Source: UBA1181 sp045617845
GTDB lineage: Bacteria; Bacteroidota; Bacteroidia; Bacteroidales; Paludibacteraceae
Direction: 5' to 3'
NCBI GenBank assembly: GCA_045617845.1
Contig: JAZLJL010000002.1
Span: forward strand, 1-59,140
Length of the DNA stretch: 59,140 nucleotides
Within the stretch, counting starts at the first letter, position 1. Each line of letters opens with the position of its first letter. The translations under genes were made by a program, and so were the position numbers. Of this stretch, positions 9,778 through 18,740 are shown one piece after another. A model generated the notes under the pieces. The model ran no database searches, had not been told where the DNA came from, and worked only from the letters and a program-made list of their open reading frames with translations.

Positions 9778-11450
9778 TTTCCTTCCTTTTTTCCTTCCTC
9801 TTTTTCAGACCCTACGGTCAATATTTTGTTATATCGTTCCGTGTCGTTGAGTAGTTTGATGGCCTCGTCTTTGCATTCATCGAACTTGAGCGACTCGATG
9901 ATCATTCCTGTCTGGAAATAATAGCGTTTCGCGATTTCTATGCTTATGTTTCTGATGATCTCTTTTTTGAAAAGTTCGAGGTCTACCGAGATGTCATGCT
10001 TTAATTTTGATTCCAATGCGTTCATTTCCGTTTCCACGAATTGTGCGTAGCCCTCCTCTTTCAGACTCTCCTTGAGCGATTTTATGATGTCTTCGGAGAC
10101 AAGTTTGTAGGATACTTCCTTCGTCTTCACGAACTCCTTGAATTCTTCGAATTCCTTTTCTGTATATTTGAAATCCTTGATGTCTGGAATAGAGGGATGT
10201 TTCTTCTGGTATTCGGTCACGTAGTCGAATATGATATTCTTCTCATATAGGTAATATTCGACGGTGGACGAAGTGGTGTCCGCCGAGAAAATGTCTGGCG
10301 CGATGCCTCCTCCATCCCTGACGCTTCTGCCGTGGATGGTCTTGAATTCGTGTGTGAGGCTGTCTGGTATCCTTTGCGAATATTCTTTCCCGTTCTTTTG
10401 CGAGTAGTCGATGGCTTGGATGCATCGCCCGCTTGGAATATAATATTTCGATATGGTAACCTTTAGATTCCCGCCATGGGGCAAATCACGGGTGGTCTGT
10501 ACTAATCCTTTCCCGAAAGAACGTTCTCCGATGACGACTGCCCTGTCCATGTCTTGGAGCGATCCTGCGACGATTTCGGATGCGGAAGCGGAGTTGCGGT
10601 TGACAAGTACTGCGATGGGCATCTCTTTGTCGATGGGGTCGCGGAGTGCCTTGTAGGTCTTGTTGAGGCTCGGGTTTTTCCCTTTGGTAAATACGACGGT
10701 TGATTTCCTTTCCACAAAGAGGTTGACGATGTCCACGGCTTCGTCCAATATTCCTCCAGGATTCTCCCTTAAGTCGATGATTAATTTGCTTATCTTTTTA
10801 TTCGTCTTTAAGTCCAAAAATGCGTTTTTGAACTTTTCTGCTGATTTTTCCGTAAAACCGTTGACATATATGTATCCGATACCTGGCGCTATTTCTGTGT
10901 AGAACGGAATGGCTGGTATGACGATTTTTTCCCTCGTGATGATAATCTTTGATTTTTTGTCATTTGTATGCTTGACGGTCACTTCAACTTGTGTCTTCGA
11001 TTCTCCTCTCAATTGTTCGCTGGCATCGGACACGTTCATTCCTGTGACAGGTTTCCCGTTGATTTCCACAATTAGGTCTCCTGCCTTGATGCCTGCCTTG
11101 TGTGCTGGCATTCCTTCATAGACGTCGGTGATGAGTATGCCTTCTTTCTTTTGGAAAATCATACATCCCACTCCAGCGTATTCGCCTGTGGTCATCAACT
11201 TCAGCTTATCCATGTCCTCTGCCGGAATGTAGTTGGTGTAGGGGTCTAGGGAGGATAGCATCTCGTCAATGCCTGTCCTGATGGTCTTCTCTGGTCTGAT
11301 GCTGTCGACGTAGAGCAAGTCCAGTTCTTTATAAACAGCGTTGAAGATGTCTAAATGTTTCGATATCTCCATGTTCTTGTTTGTAGTCTCTCCCGCTTGG
11401 CAATTGAGCAGGGAACAGACTGCTAGGAATGTGATGATATATTGTCTCAT
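9774..11450 (-). CDS. C-terminal processing protease, S41 family
   Basis: A 558-residue protease of the CtpA/Prc group. An N-terminal hydrophobic segment ends in LLNC near residue 17, a possible lipobox, so the enzyme probably sits in the periplasm, tethered to a membrane. Order: N-terminal helical part (30-85), PDZ domain (about 90-170, with AGIKAGDLIVEINGKPV), then the tail-specific protease core. The nucleophile is most likely Ser289 in NRNSASASEI, with the general base Lys314 in SFGKGLVQ, 25 residues apart as in CtpA. The last 130 residues are Lys/Glu-rich and helical and end in a lysine-rich tail. Such proteases trim or degrade envelope proteins from the C-terminus; the substrate is unknown. 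The gene starts 11 bases after rarA stops and overlaps the next gene by 4 bases. Confidence 0.9.
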   Translation of the reverse strand: MRQYIITFLAVCSLLNCQAGETTNKNMEISKHLDIFNAVYKELDLLYVDSIRPEKTIRTGIDEMLSSLDPYTNYIPAEDMDKLKLMTTGEYAGVGCMIFQKKEGILITDVYEGMPAHKAGIKAGDLIVEINGKPVTGMNVSDASEQLRGESKTQVEVTVKHTNDKKSKIIITREKIVIPAIPFYTEIAPGIGYIYVNGFTEKSAEKFKNAFLDLKTNKKISKLIIDLRENPGGILDEAVDIVNLFVERKSTVVFTKGKNPSLNKTYKALRDPIDKEMPIAVLVNRNSASASEIVAGSLQDMDRAVVIGERSFGKGLVQTTRDLPHGGNLKVTISKYYIPSGRCIQAIDYSQKNGKEYSQRIPDSLTHEFKTIHGRSVRDGGGIAPDIFSADTTSSTVEYYLYEKNIIFDYVTEYQKKHPSIPDIKDFKYTEKEFEEFKEFVKTKEVSYKLVSEDIIKSLKESLKEEGYAQFVETEMNALESKLKHDISVDLELFKKEIIRNISIEIAKRYYFQTGMIIESLKFDECKDEAIKLLNDTERYNKILTVGSEKEEGKKEGK

Positions 11451-11461
11451 AATACCAAAAT

Positions 11462-12745
11462 TTACAAGTTATAATTTTTTTTGTCGCCCCAAAGACGTTT
11501 CATGTTGTCTGTAAGTCTGTTTTCCGCCGCATTGTCTTGCGGTGTCCAGAATTGGGTGCCTGATATCTTTTCTGGCAGGAATTCCTGGACGACGAAGTGC
11601 CCTTTGTAATCATGGGAATATTTGTAGTCTTTCCCGTAATCCAATTTCTCCATGAGTTTTGTCGGTGCGTTGCGCAGGTGTAAAGGAACGGGTTGGTTGC
11701 CGTTTTGCCTGACGAAAGCGAGCGCTTTGTCGATGGAAAGGTAGGCGGAATTGCTCTTTGCGCTTGTCGCCAAATAGATGGTTGTCTCGGCTAAAACGAT
11801 TCGCCCTTCCGGCCATCCGATTTTGTGGATGGTGTCGAAGCATGCGTTTGCGAGAAGAAGGGCGTTCGGGTTGGCTAGCCCGATGTCTTCTGCGGCGGAT
11901 ATGACCAGCCTTCTTGCGATGAACTTCGGGTCTTCTCCTCCGTCGACCATTCTGGCGAGCCAATATATGGCGGCGTCCGGGTCGCTTCCTCGAATGGATT
12001 TTATGAAGGCGGAAACGATGTCATAGTGCATCTCTCCGTTTTTGTCGTATGCGTTGGGGTTCTCTTGGAGCCTTTCCGTGACTATCTCGTTGGTGAAATG
12101 TATCTCTTCGTTGCCAGGCTCCGCATTTACCACTAATTCGATGATGTTGAGCAACTTTCTGGCGTCTCCTCCTGCGAAACGGATAAGCGAATCCGTCTCG
12201 TCGAAGAATATCTTCTTCTTCTTTAGTTCGCTGTCTTTTTCCGCTACATGTTTCGCTAGTGAGATGAGGTCTTCGTCGGTTTGTGGCTTAAGCACATAGA
12301 CTTGACAGCGAGAAAGTAAAGGGGTGATGACTTCGAACGATGGATTCTCCGTGGTGGCACCGATGAGGGTGACTACACCTTGCTCCACTGCCGCTAGTAG
12401 CGAGTCCTGCTGCGCCTTCGAGAACCTGTGGATTTCGTCGATGAAGAGGATGGGGGGCTCGTTGCTGAAAAACCTGGAGCTTTTTGCTTTGTCGATGACT
12501 TCACGTACGTCTTTGACGCCAGAACTGATGGCGCTGAGGGTGAAGAAGGTCCTTTCCAATTGGTTGGAAATAATGCGGGCCAGTGTCGTTTTCCCAACTC
12601 CGGGAGGCCCCCAAAGAATAAAGGATGGGATGTGCCCTAATTCTATCATTTTCCTAAGCACACCATTCTCCCCGACCAAATGTTTTTGGCCCACATATTC
12701 GTCCAGTGTTTTCGGACGCATCCTTTCTGCCAATGGTTGTGACAT
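11462..12745 (-). CDS. rarA: Replication-associated recombination protein A (AAA+ ATPase)
   Basis: A 427-residue RarA/MgsA/WRNIP1 family ATPase that acts on stalled replication forks. Seen in the sequence: Walker A GPPGVGKTT at residues 46-54, Walker B ILFIDEIHRF at about 99-108, the sensor region GATTENPSFEV, and the C-terminal tetramerisation part with SDPDAAIYWLARM and RRLVISAAEDIGLANP, both typical for RarA. Length is usual for the family. It lies 131 bases downstream of the LpxH-like gene, and the S41 protease gene follows after 11 bases, so it may head a three-gene transcript or continue the longer run from upstream. I see no perfect -7 element in the 131-base gap. Confidence 0.95.
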   Translation of the reverse strand: MSQPLAERMRPKTLDEYVGQKHLVGENGVLRKMIELGHIPSFILWGPPGVGKTTLARIISNQLERTFFTLSAISSGVKDVREVIDKAKSSRFFSNEPPILFIDEIHRFSKAQQDSLLAAVEQGVVTLIGATTENPSFEVITPLLSRCQVYVLKPQTDEDLISLAKHVAEKDSELKKKKIFFDETDSLIRFAGGDARKLLNIIELVVNAEPGNEEIHFTNEIVTERLQENPNAYDKNGEMHYDIVSAFIKSIRGSDPDAAIYWLARMVDGGEDPKFIARRLVISAAEDIGLANPNALLLANACFDTIHKIGWPEGRIVLAETTIYLATSAKSNSAYLSIDKALAFVRQNGNQPVPLHLRNAPTKLMEKLDYGKDYKYSHDYKGHFVVQEFLPEKISGTQFWTPQDNAAENRLTDNMKRLWGDKKNYNL

Positions 12746-12876
12746 GCTTCTTCTTCCTTTGTTTTATTGCGAATTTAATAATAATCGTCACATGTTTTCT
12801 TTGCGTATGAGGTCATCTCCCGCTTTTCTTCCCGTTTTTTAGGATTATTTTGTTTAATAAGCGGGGAATGGCTTGC

Positions 12877-13635
12877 TTATCCTTCGTATTTCTTTAATTC
12901 GAAGGATTCTCCGTCCCATTCCGCATAGGTGAAGTTGGTGATCCAGTCTCCAAGGATGACCACTCGTCTGCCTTGCTTGATGGTCAGGTCCAGCACGATG
13001 TGCCTATGACCGAACACGTAGTAGTCGATGTCGTTCTTTTCCGCATGCTCTTTGGCGAATTTCACGAGGAATTCCTTGTCTTCTCCCAAGTATTGTTCCG
13101 CTTTGTTGCCTCTTTTCTTTTTCCTGTTGAAGCGAGACCATGCGAGACCGAATGGCATGGTTACATCCGGATGGATCCATTTGTAGAGCGCTTGACAGAA
13201 TTTGTTGCGGAAGAAGGCGCGCATGAAACGGAAGGTTAGGCTAGGATCGCCTAATCCGTCTCCGTGGGCGATGTAGAATTTTTTTCCGTCAATTGTCAGG
13301 GTGGTGTCCTTCGTGAATACTGTGGCTCCGATTTCCTTCTGGAAATAATCGAACATCCAGATGTCATGGTTGCCTATGTAAAGATACACGGGGATGCCAT
13401 TGTCTATGAATTCGGCCATCTTCCCGATGAAGCGCACAAATCCTTTCGGAATGACATGCTTGTATTCGAACCAATAGTCGAACATGTCTCCCACGAGATA
13501 TAGCGCTTTGCAGGTGGGCATGATGCTGTCCATCCATCGTACCAGTCTTTTCTCGGCTACGAATCTGTCTTCGTAGACGTTCAGACCGAGATGGGCGTCT
13601 GATGCGAAATAGACTTTCTTCCTTGGTGTTTCCAT
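12877..13635 (-). CDS. lpxH: UDP-2,3-diacylglucosamine diphosphatase (LpxH-like)
   Basis: A 252-residue calcineurin-like metallophosphoesterase. The metal-binding motifs are all present: SDAHLG (Asp13, His15), GDMFDYW (Asp50), GNHD (Asn89, His90), HGDG (His124) and GHRH (His210, His212). The GDMFDYWFE form and the W-x-R linker region are typical for the LpxH group, which splits UDP-2,3-diacylglucosamine to lipid X and UMP at the inner membrane during lipid A synthesis. A shorter, non-LpxH phosphoesterase is possible but less likely. The gene begins 6 bases after the MIP18-family gene ends, so it is translated from the same message. Confidence 0.85.
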   Translation of the reverse strand: METPRKKVYFASDAHLGLNVYEDRFVAEKRLVRWMDSIMPTCKALYLVGDMFDYWFEYKHVIPKGFVRFIGKMAEFIDNGIPVYLYIGNHDIWMFDYFQKEIGATVFTKDTTLTIDGKKFYIAHGDGLGDPSLTFRFMRAFFRNKFCQALYKWIHPDVTMPFGLAWSRFNRKKKRGNKAEQYLGEDKEFLVKFAKEHAEKNDIDYYVFGHRHIVLDLTIKQGRRVVILGDWITNFTYAEWDGESFELKKYEG

Positions 13636-13641
13636 GTCTTT

Positions 13642-13956
13642 TTATAGATATCCCAGGTCTAACATCGCTTCTTCAGACATGCGTTCTTTGGTCCATTCCG
13701 GCTCGAACACGATGTTTACTTTGCAGGTCTTCACTCCTTCGATCCCTTCAACTTTCATTATGATGTCTTCGACGAGGAATTCTCCTGCCGGGCAACTTGG
13801 CGCAGTGAGCGTCATCTCGATATCCACTTCTCCGTCTTCTTTGACTTCGATGTTGTATATCAAGCCTAAATCGTAAATGTTGACTGGTATTTCTGGATCG
13901 TACACTGTCTTTAGTACGGATACTATCTTTTCTTCTGTCTCAAGAAATTCGTTCAT
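13642..13956 (-). CDS. MIP18 family (DUF59) iron-sulfur assembly protein, SufT/YitW-like
   Basis: A 104-residue single-domain protein. The family core is clear: DPEIPVNIYDLGLIY at residues 20-34 and TAPSCPAG at about 50-57, which holds the conserved cysteine. Members help to deliver Fe-S clusters or mature Fe-S proteins in the cytoplasm. No suf genes are adjacent; it lies 28 bases after the cardiolipin synthase gene and 6 bases before lpxH. IspH, encoded 30 kb away, is a possible client but nothing in the window shows that. Confidence 0.9.
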   Translation of the reverse strand: MNEFLETEEKIVSVLKTVYDPEIPVNIYDLGLIYNIEVKEDGEVDIEMTLTAPSCPAGEFLVEDIIMKVEGIEGVKTCKVNIVFEPEWTKERMSEEAMLDLGYL

Positions 13957-13984
13957 GTCTGTATGGGCGATTGTTTGATGATTT

Positions 13985-15403
13985 TTATAGTAGAGGGCTG
14001 AATAACCTGGCCAAAGACTCTTTTATCTTTTGACCGAAGCGGCGTGTCGCCCATTCTTCTTTCTTTATTTCGAGGGATGATTTTAAGTCGTTCTCGTATA
14101 TGTCTACCATTTGTTGCGCTATTTTCGCATCGTACATGATGGCGTTCAATTCGAAATTCTGTTCGAAGCTTCTGAAGTCCATGTTGGCGCTCCCTATGAT
14201 GGCGATGTCGTCTGTGACCACAATCTTACTATGGATGAAGCCCGCCTGATAAAGGTAAACTTTGATGCCTGCCTTCAACATCTGGTCTAAGTAGGAGAAT
14301 GTGCTGTAAAGCGTTATTTTCGCATCTGACTTCATCGGTAGGATGATGCGGACGTCTATGCCGCATAGAGCCGCGGTCTGTAACGCTGTGATCAGACTTT
14401 CCGGTGGAAGGAAATACGGCGTCTCGATGTAGATGCGCCTTTTTGCCTCCATAAATGCTTTCGCGAATATTTGCATCACGCTTTCCCATACCATGTCGGG
14501 TCCGCTGATTACGATTTGTGCGAGACAATCCCCTTTTTTCCCTTGGGCTGGGTAATAGGCGATGTCTTCTATTAGTTCCCTTTTGACGAAGAACCAGTCC
14601 ATGAGGAAGTTCTTCTGTAAACCTAAAACTGCGCTTCCTTCCATCCGAATGTGCGTGTCTCTCCAAGGACCCCAACTCAATCCCTCCAAGTATCTGTCCG
14701 CAATGTTGAATCCTCCAGTGTAACCTACTAATCCGTCGATTACGATGATTTTACGGTGGTTCCTGTAATTCACGCGGCTATTGATATAGGGTAGCCCTAC
14801 TTCAAGGAAACTTTGTACTTCTATGCCTGAATTCCGTAATTCATTGATCTTTTTTTTCCTTAACTTCCAACTCCCCACGTCGTCGATGATGACGCGTACG
14901 ACAATGCCTTCTTTCGCTTTCTCCTTGAGAACATCCATGACTTTTTGCCCGATTTTGTCCGCTAGGAAGATGTAGTACTCCATGTGGATGTGATGACGGG
15001 CTTTCTTTAGGTCTTCCAAAATGGAATCGTATAATTCCGTCGCTTGGGTGAAGATTTTTATGTCATTGTTCTCATGGAGCGGTGCGTCGCTGTTCTTATA
15101 TGCCAAGGTCGCTATGCTCCTTTGCTGGTCTGAGAGGTTCATGTTTGGCAGCTCGGTAAGGTCTGCCGTGTTGTTTTTCTTGTTGATGAGGAGGCTTCGC
15201 TTGGAAATCACATGCCTTTTCCTGAACTTCCTTCCTACTAGGATGTAGAAGAGGAAGCCGAATATGGGAACGAATATCAGGACTAATATCCATGCGATGG
15301 ACTTGACGGGATTACGGTTCTCGACCAACATGAAGATGATGGTGGTGAGTATCGTGTACACGTATATCGCAAATAAAATTATGTAGGCTATGTCCCAAAT
15401 CAT
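13985..15403 (-). CDS. cls: Cardiolipin synthase, phospholipase D superfamily
   Basis: A 472-residue membrane enzyme that joins two phosphatidylglycerols to cardiolipin. Two hydrophobic segments at residues 1-25 and 36-56 form the N-terminal PLDc_N anchor (PVKSIAWILVLIFVPIFG). Two HKD motifs follow: H216-R-K218 with Asp223 (NYRNHRKIIVIDG) and H391-S-K393 with Asp398 (FIHSKIVVTDD), the second followed by GSANMDFRSF. Length and order match bacterial ClsA. It is separated from the GHKL ATPase gene by 105 bases that hold only an imperfect -7 element, and the MIP18 gene follows after 28 bases. Confidence 0.95.
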   Translation of the reverse strand: MIWDIAYIILFAIYVYTILTTIIFMLVENRNPVKSIAWILVLIFVPIFGFLFYILVGRKFRKRHVISKRSLLINKKNNTADLTELPNMNLSDQQRSIATLAYKNSDAPLHENNDIKIFTQATELYDSILEDLKKARHHIHMEYYIFLADKIGQKVMDVLKEKAKEGIVVRVIIDDVGSWKLRKKKINELRNSGIEVQSFLEVGLPYINSRVNYRNHRKIIVIDGLVGYTGGFNIADRYLEGLSWGPWRDTHIRMEGSAVLGLQKNFLMDWFFVKRELIEDIAYYPAQGKKGDCLAQIVISGPDMVWESVMQIFAKAFMEAKRRIYIETPYFLPPESLITALQTAALCGIDVRIILPMKSDAKITLYSTFSYLDQMLKAGIKVYLYQAGFIHSKIVVTDDIAIIGSANMDFRSFEQNFELNAIMYDAKIAQQMVDIYENDLKSSLEIKKEEWATRRFGQKIKESLARLFSPLL

Positions 15404-15508
15404 TCCGCTTGCTTTTATTTTGTAAAAATAGGCATTTTATGGCTAATAACATAACATTTTATCTCCAAATATGAGAGGACTATTGGGTTGCCCGCTTTTT
15501 GTGCCGTT

Positions 15509-18100
15509 CTAGAATGGATAATTTTCCCCCTTCTCTCCCAATTTTTCGAGTATTTTTTTCATGTCATTGATAGTGAACCCTTTCGCTTTGAATTTATTCA
15601 CTATGTCTATCGATTCTTTCTGATCTTTCGTTAGCCCTTTTATGTCTTCCGAAATCTTGATGCCTAGGAAGAAGAAGATGTCGTTGGTGGCGATGTCGTA
15701 TTGTTGGGAGAGGTGGTTGGTTTCTCCGATTTCTTTCGGTGTTTGGAGCTCTCCTTGGTCGTTGTACATCCACTTTCCCTCAAAGATGACTTTGCGGGCG
15801 GTTGTGGAGATTTTTTGGAATGTCCTTCCTTGTTTGCCTTTCTCGACGTAACTGTATTCTCCTGCCAATGTCTGAGCGAAAAGGAATGATGTGCTTCTTT
15901 GCACCTCCTCACTGAGTAGTTTGAAAAATGCCGAGGAACGCTGTGGTGTGAGATGTTGGATGAAATAGTCCCACCCGATGATTTCTTTGTCTGAGATTTT
16001 TTGGTCTCCCTTGTCGTACTGTCTGAGGCTTGTGGGGTTTAGTTCCAATCCTTTCTTTTTTGCCTCTTGGGGTGTACGCGGAATGGTACGGATCTCTAGT
16101 TTGGTCGTGACTCCGATGTCAGAGAGGAATTCGTAGAAACAAGCTCTTCTTTCTGGCGTGATGGAGTTTATTATTGTTTGATTATCAAAGAAGTATATAT
16201 CCGGATTCCCGGCTAGATAATCGTGAAGGGAAGTGGTGCGTAAGACGCATTGTCGGGCTGTGGCGAATGTGTGTTCTTCGTTTTGCCCGGTGACGGGTAG
16301 GAAAGCGATGTCCTTCATGCGATTGACGAATCGGTCCCGTTCTTCGCTTAGAGGGGGACATGCCTGGTAGTATTCGCAGAATAGGCTTAGATGCCTATTG
16401 GTTTCATCTTCCTTGAGTGTTGATGTTTCCCCCTTGATGTAGAGGGGAAGGATCCGTTGTTCTATCTCGTCGTACAGACCTGGCTCCTTTATGCCTAGAC
16501 GAGCTAGCGAGCGCCTGCATTTTTCGTCGTTCCAAAGTTCCGGGTGGATTGATTTCCCAGGGTCGCCTGTGTTCGCTCCTAGGAGTGGCGTGGAATTGTC
16601 TCCTTGGTTGAAAAGGGCTTTCGCTTTGCCGTCTGCGCAAAGGAATATAGGGTAGCCTTGTGTCTTTGTTGTTCCTTTCGATAGGTATTCATAAAGTTTT
16701 TTTAACCAATCGATATTGCTCGTCTCGATGTCTATGGCTTGGATATGCGGAAGAATATCTTCTGCGGTTGGCATGGAAGATATTAGTCTATTTTCTTGTA
16801 AATAGTTAATCAGTTGTGCTTTGTGTATGTCGTCTCTTTCTCGCACATCCTTGAAGCACCATTTTTTAGGGTCTTTCCCGCCTTCGATAAGGGCCTCTTT
16901 TTCTCCCGAGAATAAATCCCTTAGTTTTGCGTCATCTGTGTCGCGCGTGTGTGCCGCATCTGTGTATTGCCCATCGTCTGTATAGAAGAGTTTCTCTTGC
17001 TGGAGAGCATGTAGGATGGCCGTGTATATGGGGGCGAGCGGAAGGTCATCCCCTTTTTTGAAGAACAGTTTTTTTTCGGTTGGGATAAGGTCGAAAAGCT
17101 TATCTCTCAGTAATCCGGATTGCGCCAGATGAAGTAATGCTTGTGCGGCGATTTCTCCTATTTGCGCGATTTGTTGTTGGTTCCATATCTCGTGGAATTT
17201 TACTCCTTCCCTGTTGTCTGTCAGTAGGAATGGGGCATGGATGGCGAACGGAAGTGGACTTTTTTCCTTGGTGGGGAAAAAACAGAAGATGGGTTCCTCT
17301 GATGGAAGTGCTTGGGGAATCATTCTTTCGTCGGTGGCGAAGGCGATGGCGCATCCGTCCATGTAACGATGGAAACGGTTGGTCTCTTCCTTCCCTCCCT
17401 CTTCTTTTCTCAACGTGACGAAGTCGTATCTGATTCTTCCTAGGAATGAGCTTTTAGTGCTTGTTGTTTGGTAGGATCCTTGTTTGCCGTCTTCTGCTAC
17501 CCATGTGATTTTTTTTAGGTGGGTGAGGAAAAAAAGTGGTTTGTGTAAGGTTCTTATTTTTATCAGTATGTCCGCATAGGCGCTCTCCGGATTCTTAAAA
17601 GGGAAAAGGAAGTAGGTCTCTTTCTCCTTCCTCTCTCTCTTGACGCGAGGGGTCATGACGGGCACGATGTAGTCTTGGATGTCGAACGAAAAATGGTCAT
17701 CTTCGATGTGCGGAAGGTTGGTGTAGCGGAAAACTGACTTGAATCCTATGCCGAATTTCCCGATAGAGTTCCCTCCTTGTTTGTTGCTGGCGCCTATGGA
17801 TGTGATTGCGTTGATGTGCCCTAAACTCTCTTTGTCGAATTCTTTTTCCGGGTCGGATAGGGAGAAGAAAATGTTGCCGTTATGCGTGAATTCCAGCTTG
17901 TCTTTATGGAGAAGTATTTTCACTTCTGTCGCCTCGGCATCGTCTGCGTTTTGGAGCAGTTCGTATAAGAAATGGGCTTCGTCGGAGTATTTGTCCACAA
18001 CCGAATTCCAGAATCCGGATGCGGCGGGGTCTTTTAGCTGCCGGGCTAAGGCGGACCTTTTTTCGGTCAGTTGTCGGAACCATTTCTCTTCGATATCCAT
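15509..18100 (-). CDS. Sacsin-like GHKL ATP-binding protein
   Basis: Starting at the ATG at 18100 the protein has 863 residues; the frame runs up to an ATG at 18136, but that would overlap the stop of the LOG gene by more than 30 bases, and 18100 lies just past it. The N-terminal 250 residues form a GHKL/HSP90-type ATPase as in sacsin: ELLQNADDA at 47-55 (N box, metal-binding Asn), the HNG motif at 73-75, and GKFGIGFKSVF at 114-124 (glycine box). The remaining 600 residues match nothing I can name. Larger bacterial relatives often carry a C-terminal nuclease-like or DUF3883 domain; none is recognisable here. Some relatives sit in defence islands, but this one is placed between a LOG gene and cls. 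Function is unknown. Confidence 0.7.
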   Translation of the reverse strand: MDIEEKWFRQLTEKRSALARQLKDPAASGFWNSVVDKYSDEAHFLYELLQNADDAEATEVKILLHKDKLEFTHNGNIFFSLSDPEKEFDKESLGHINAITSIGASNKQGGNSIGKFGIGFKSVFRYTNLPHIEDDHFSFDIQDYIVPVMTPRVKRERKEKETYFLFPFKNPESAYADILIKIRTLHKPLFFLTHLKKITWVAEDGKQGSYQTTSTKSSFLGRIRYDFVTLRKEEGGKEETNRFHRYMDGCAIAFATDERMIPQALPSEEPIFCFFPTKEKSPLPFAIHAPFLLTDNREGVKFHEIWNQQQIAQIGEIAAQALLHLAQSGLLRDKLFDLIPTEKKLFFKKGDDLPLAPIYTAILHALQQEKLFYTDDGQYTDAAHTRDTDDAKLRDLFSGEKEALIEGGKDPKKWCFKDVRERDDIHKAQLINYLQENRLISSMPTAEDILPHIQAIDIETSNIDWLKKLYEYLSKGTTKTQGYPIFLCADGKAKALFNQGDNSTPLLGANTGDPGKSIHPELWNDEKCRRSLARLGIKEPGLYDEIEQRILPLYIKGETSTLKEDETNRHLSLFCEYYQACPPLSEERDRFVNRMKDIAFLPVTGQNEEHTFATARQCVLRTTSLHDYLAGNPDIYFFDNQTIINSITPERRACFYEFLSDIGVTTKLEIRTIPRTPQEAKKKGLELNPTSLRQYDKGDQKISDKEIIGWDYFIQHLTPQRSSAFFKLLSEEVQRSTSFLFAQTLAGEYSYVEKGKQGRTFQKISTTARKVIFEGKWMYNDQGELQTPKEIGETNHLSQQYDIATNDIFFFLGIKISEDIKGLTKDQKESIDIVNKFKAKGFTINDMKKILEKLGEKGENYPF

Positions 18101-18104
18101 GGCG

Positions 18105-18686
18105 TTATAAACTTGCGTATTTTTCAGAATCCTCATGTCCCCAGACCCTTACGTTTCCGATGGCTTCTAGCACTTCGTCCGCGGAGTTGACGGTTGTCCA
18201 TGTGCTTTTCAGCTCGCTGGACATGAACTTCTCGTCCACGCAATGGTCAAGCATGGAAAGAAGTGGGTCGAAAAAGTGGTTGGTGTTCACGATGACGATA
18301 GGTTTCAGGAAGAGTCCTAGTTGTTTCCATGTGATGATTTCCAACAGTTCTTCAAGCGTCCCGCATCCGCCGGGGAGTGCGATGGCGGCGTCGACATCTT
18401 GTGTCAAGCGTTTTTTCCTTGTGTGCATGTCGCTCGTCTCGATCTCAGTCACATCGGGGTTGTCCCATCCTCTTTCAACCATGAAATGGGGAATGATGCC
18501 AGTGATTTCTCCGTGGTTTTTGTTCATGGCTTGCGCAAGTTCGCCCATTAGGCCTACCGCACCTCCTCCGTAGTTGCAGGCAATGCCGTTGCGGGATAAT
18601 ATCTCGCCTAGTTTTTGGGCTTCTTCCTTGTATCGCTTGTCGACTTGTGAACTTGATGCGCAGTATACGCAGACTCTTTTTATCAT
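18105..18686 (-). CDS. LOG family protein (cytokinin riboside 5'-monophosphate phosphoribohydrolase type)
   Basis: A 193-residue protein of the TIGR00730 family. The start is the ATG at 18686 (MIKRVCVYCASS); an open frame continues upstream but has no family similarity and would run into the flippase gene on the other strand. Motifs: YGGGAVGLMG at 39-48, MHTRK at 87-91 and PGGCGTLEE at 105-113, the phosphoribohydrolase signature. The family splits nucleoside 5'-monophosphates into base and ribose 5-phosphate; in bacteria outside plants the physiological substrate is usually unclear. It is the first gene of the long minus-strand run, with a -7 element at 18705-18712, and the ATPase gene begins 5 bases after its stop. 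Confidence 0.9.
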   Translation of the reverse strand: MIKRVCVYCASSSQVDKRYKEEAQKLGEILSRNGIACNYGGGAVGLMGELAQAMNKNHGEITGIIPHFMVERGWDNPDVTEIETSDMHTRKKRLTQDVDAAIALPGGCGTLEELLEIITWKQLGLFLKPIVIVNTNHFFDPLLSMLDHCVDEKFMSSELKSTWTTVNSADEVLEAIGNVRVWGHEDSEKYASL

Positions 18687-18704
18687 ATCGTTTGTTTTAT
18701 GTCG

Positions 18705-18712
18705 CAAATATA
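18705..18712 (-). promoter_or_regulatory. -7 element (TATATTTG) for the LOG gene
   Basis: Read on the minus strand this is an exact TAnnTTTG match, 18 bases before the LOG start codon. No convincing -33 TTTG lies at the usual distance. It could serve the whole run of genes down to 9.0 kb. Confidence 0.45.
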
Positions 18713-18724
18713 GCGAATAAAACC

Positions 18725-18732
18725 TATCTTTG
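18725..18732 (+). promoter_or_regulatory. -7 element (TATCTTTG) for the flippase gene
   Basis: Exact TAnnTTTG match ending 8 bases before the flippase ATG, so the transcript would be leaderless or nearly so. It overlaps the divergent LOG promoter region; the two start sites lie within about 40 bases. Confidence 0.45.
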
Positions 18733-18740
18733 CATTCTGT

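Noticed and set aside
9386..9854. Plus-strand frames over the nucleotidyltransferase gene
   Set aside because: They lie opposite a well-conserved enzyme and read as Ser/Phe-rich shadow sequence.
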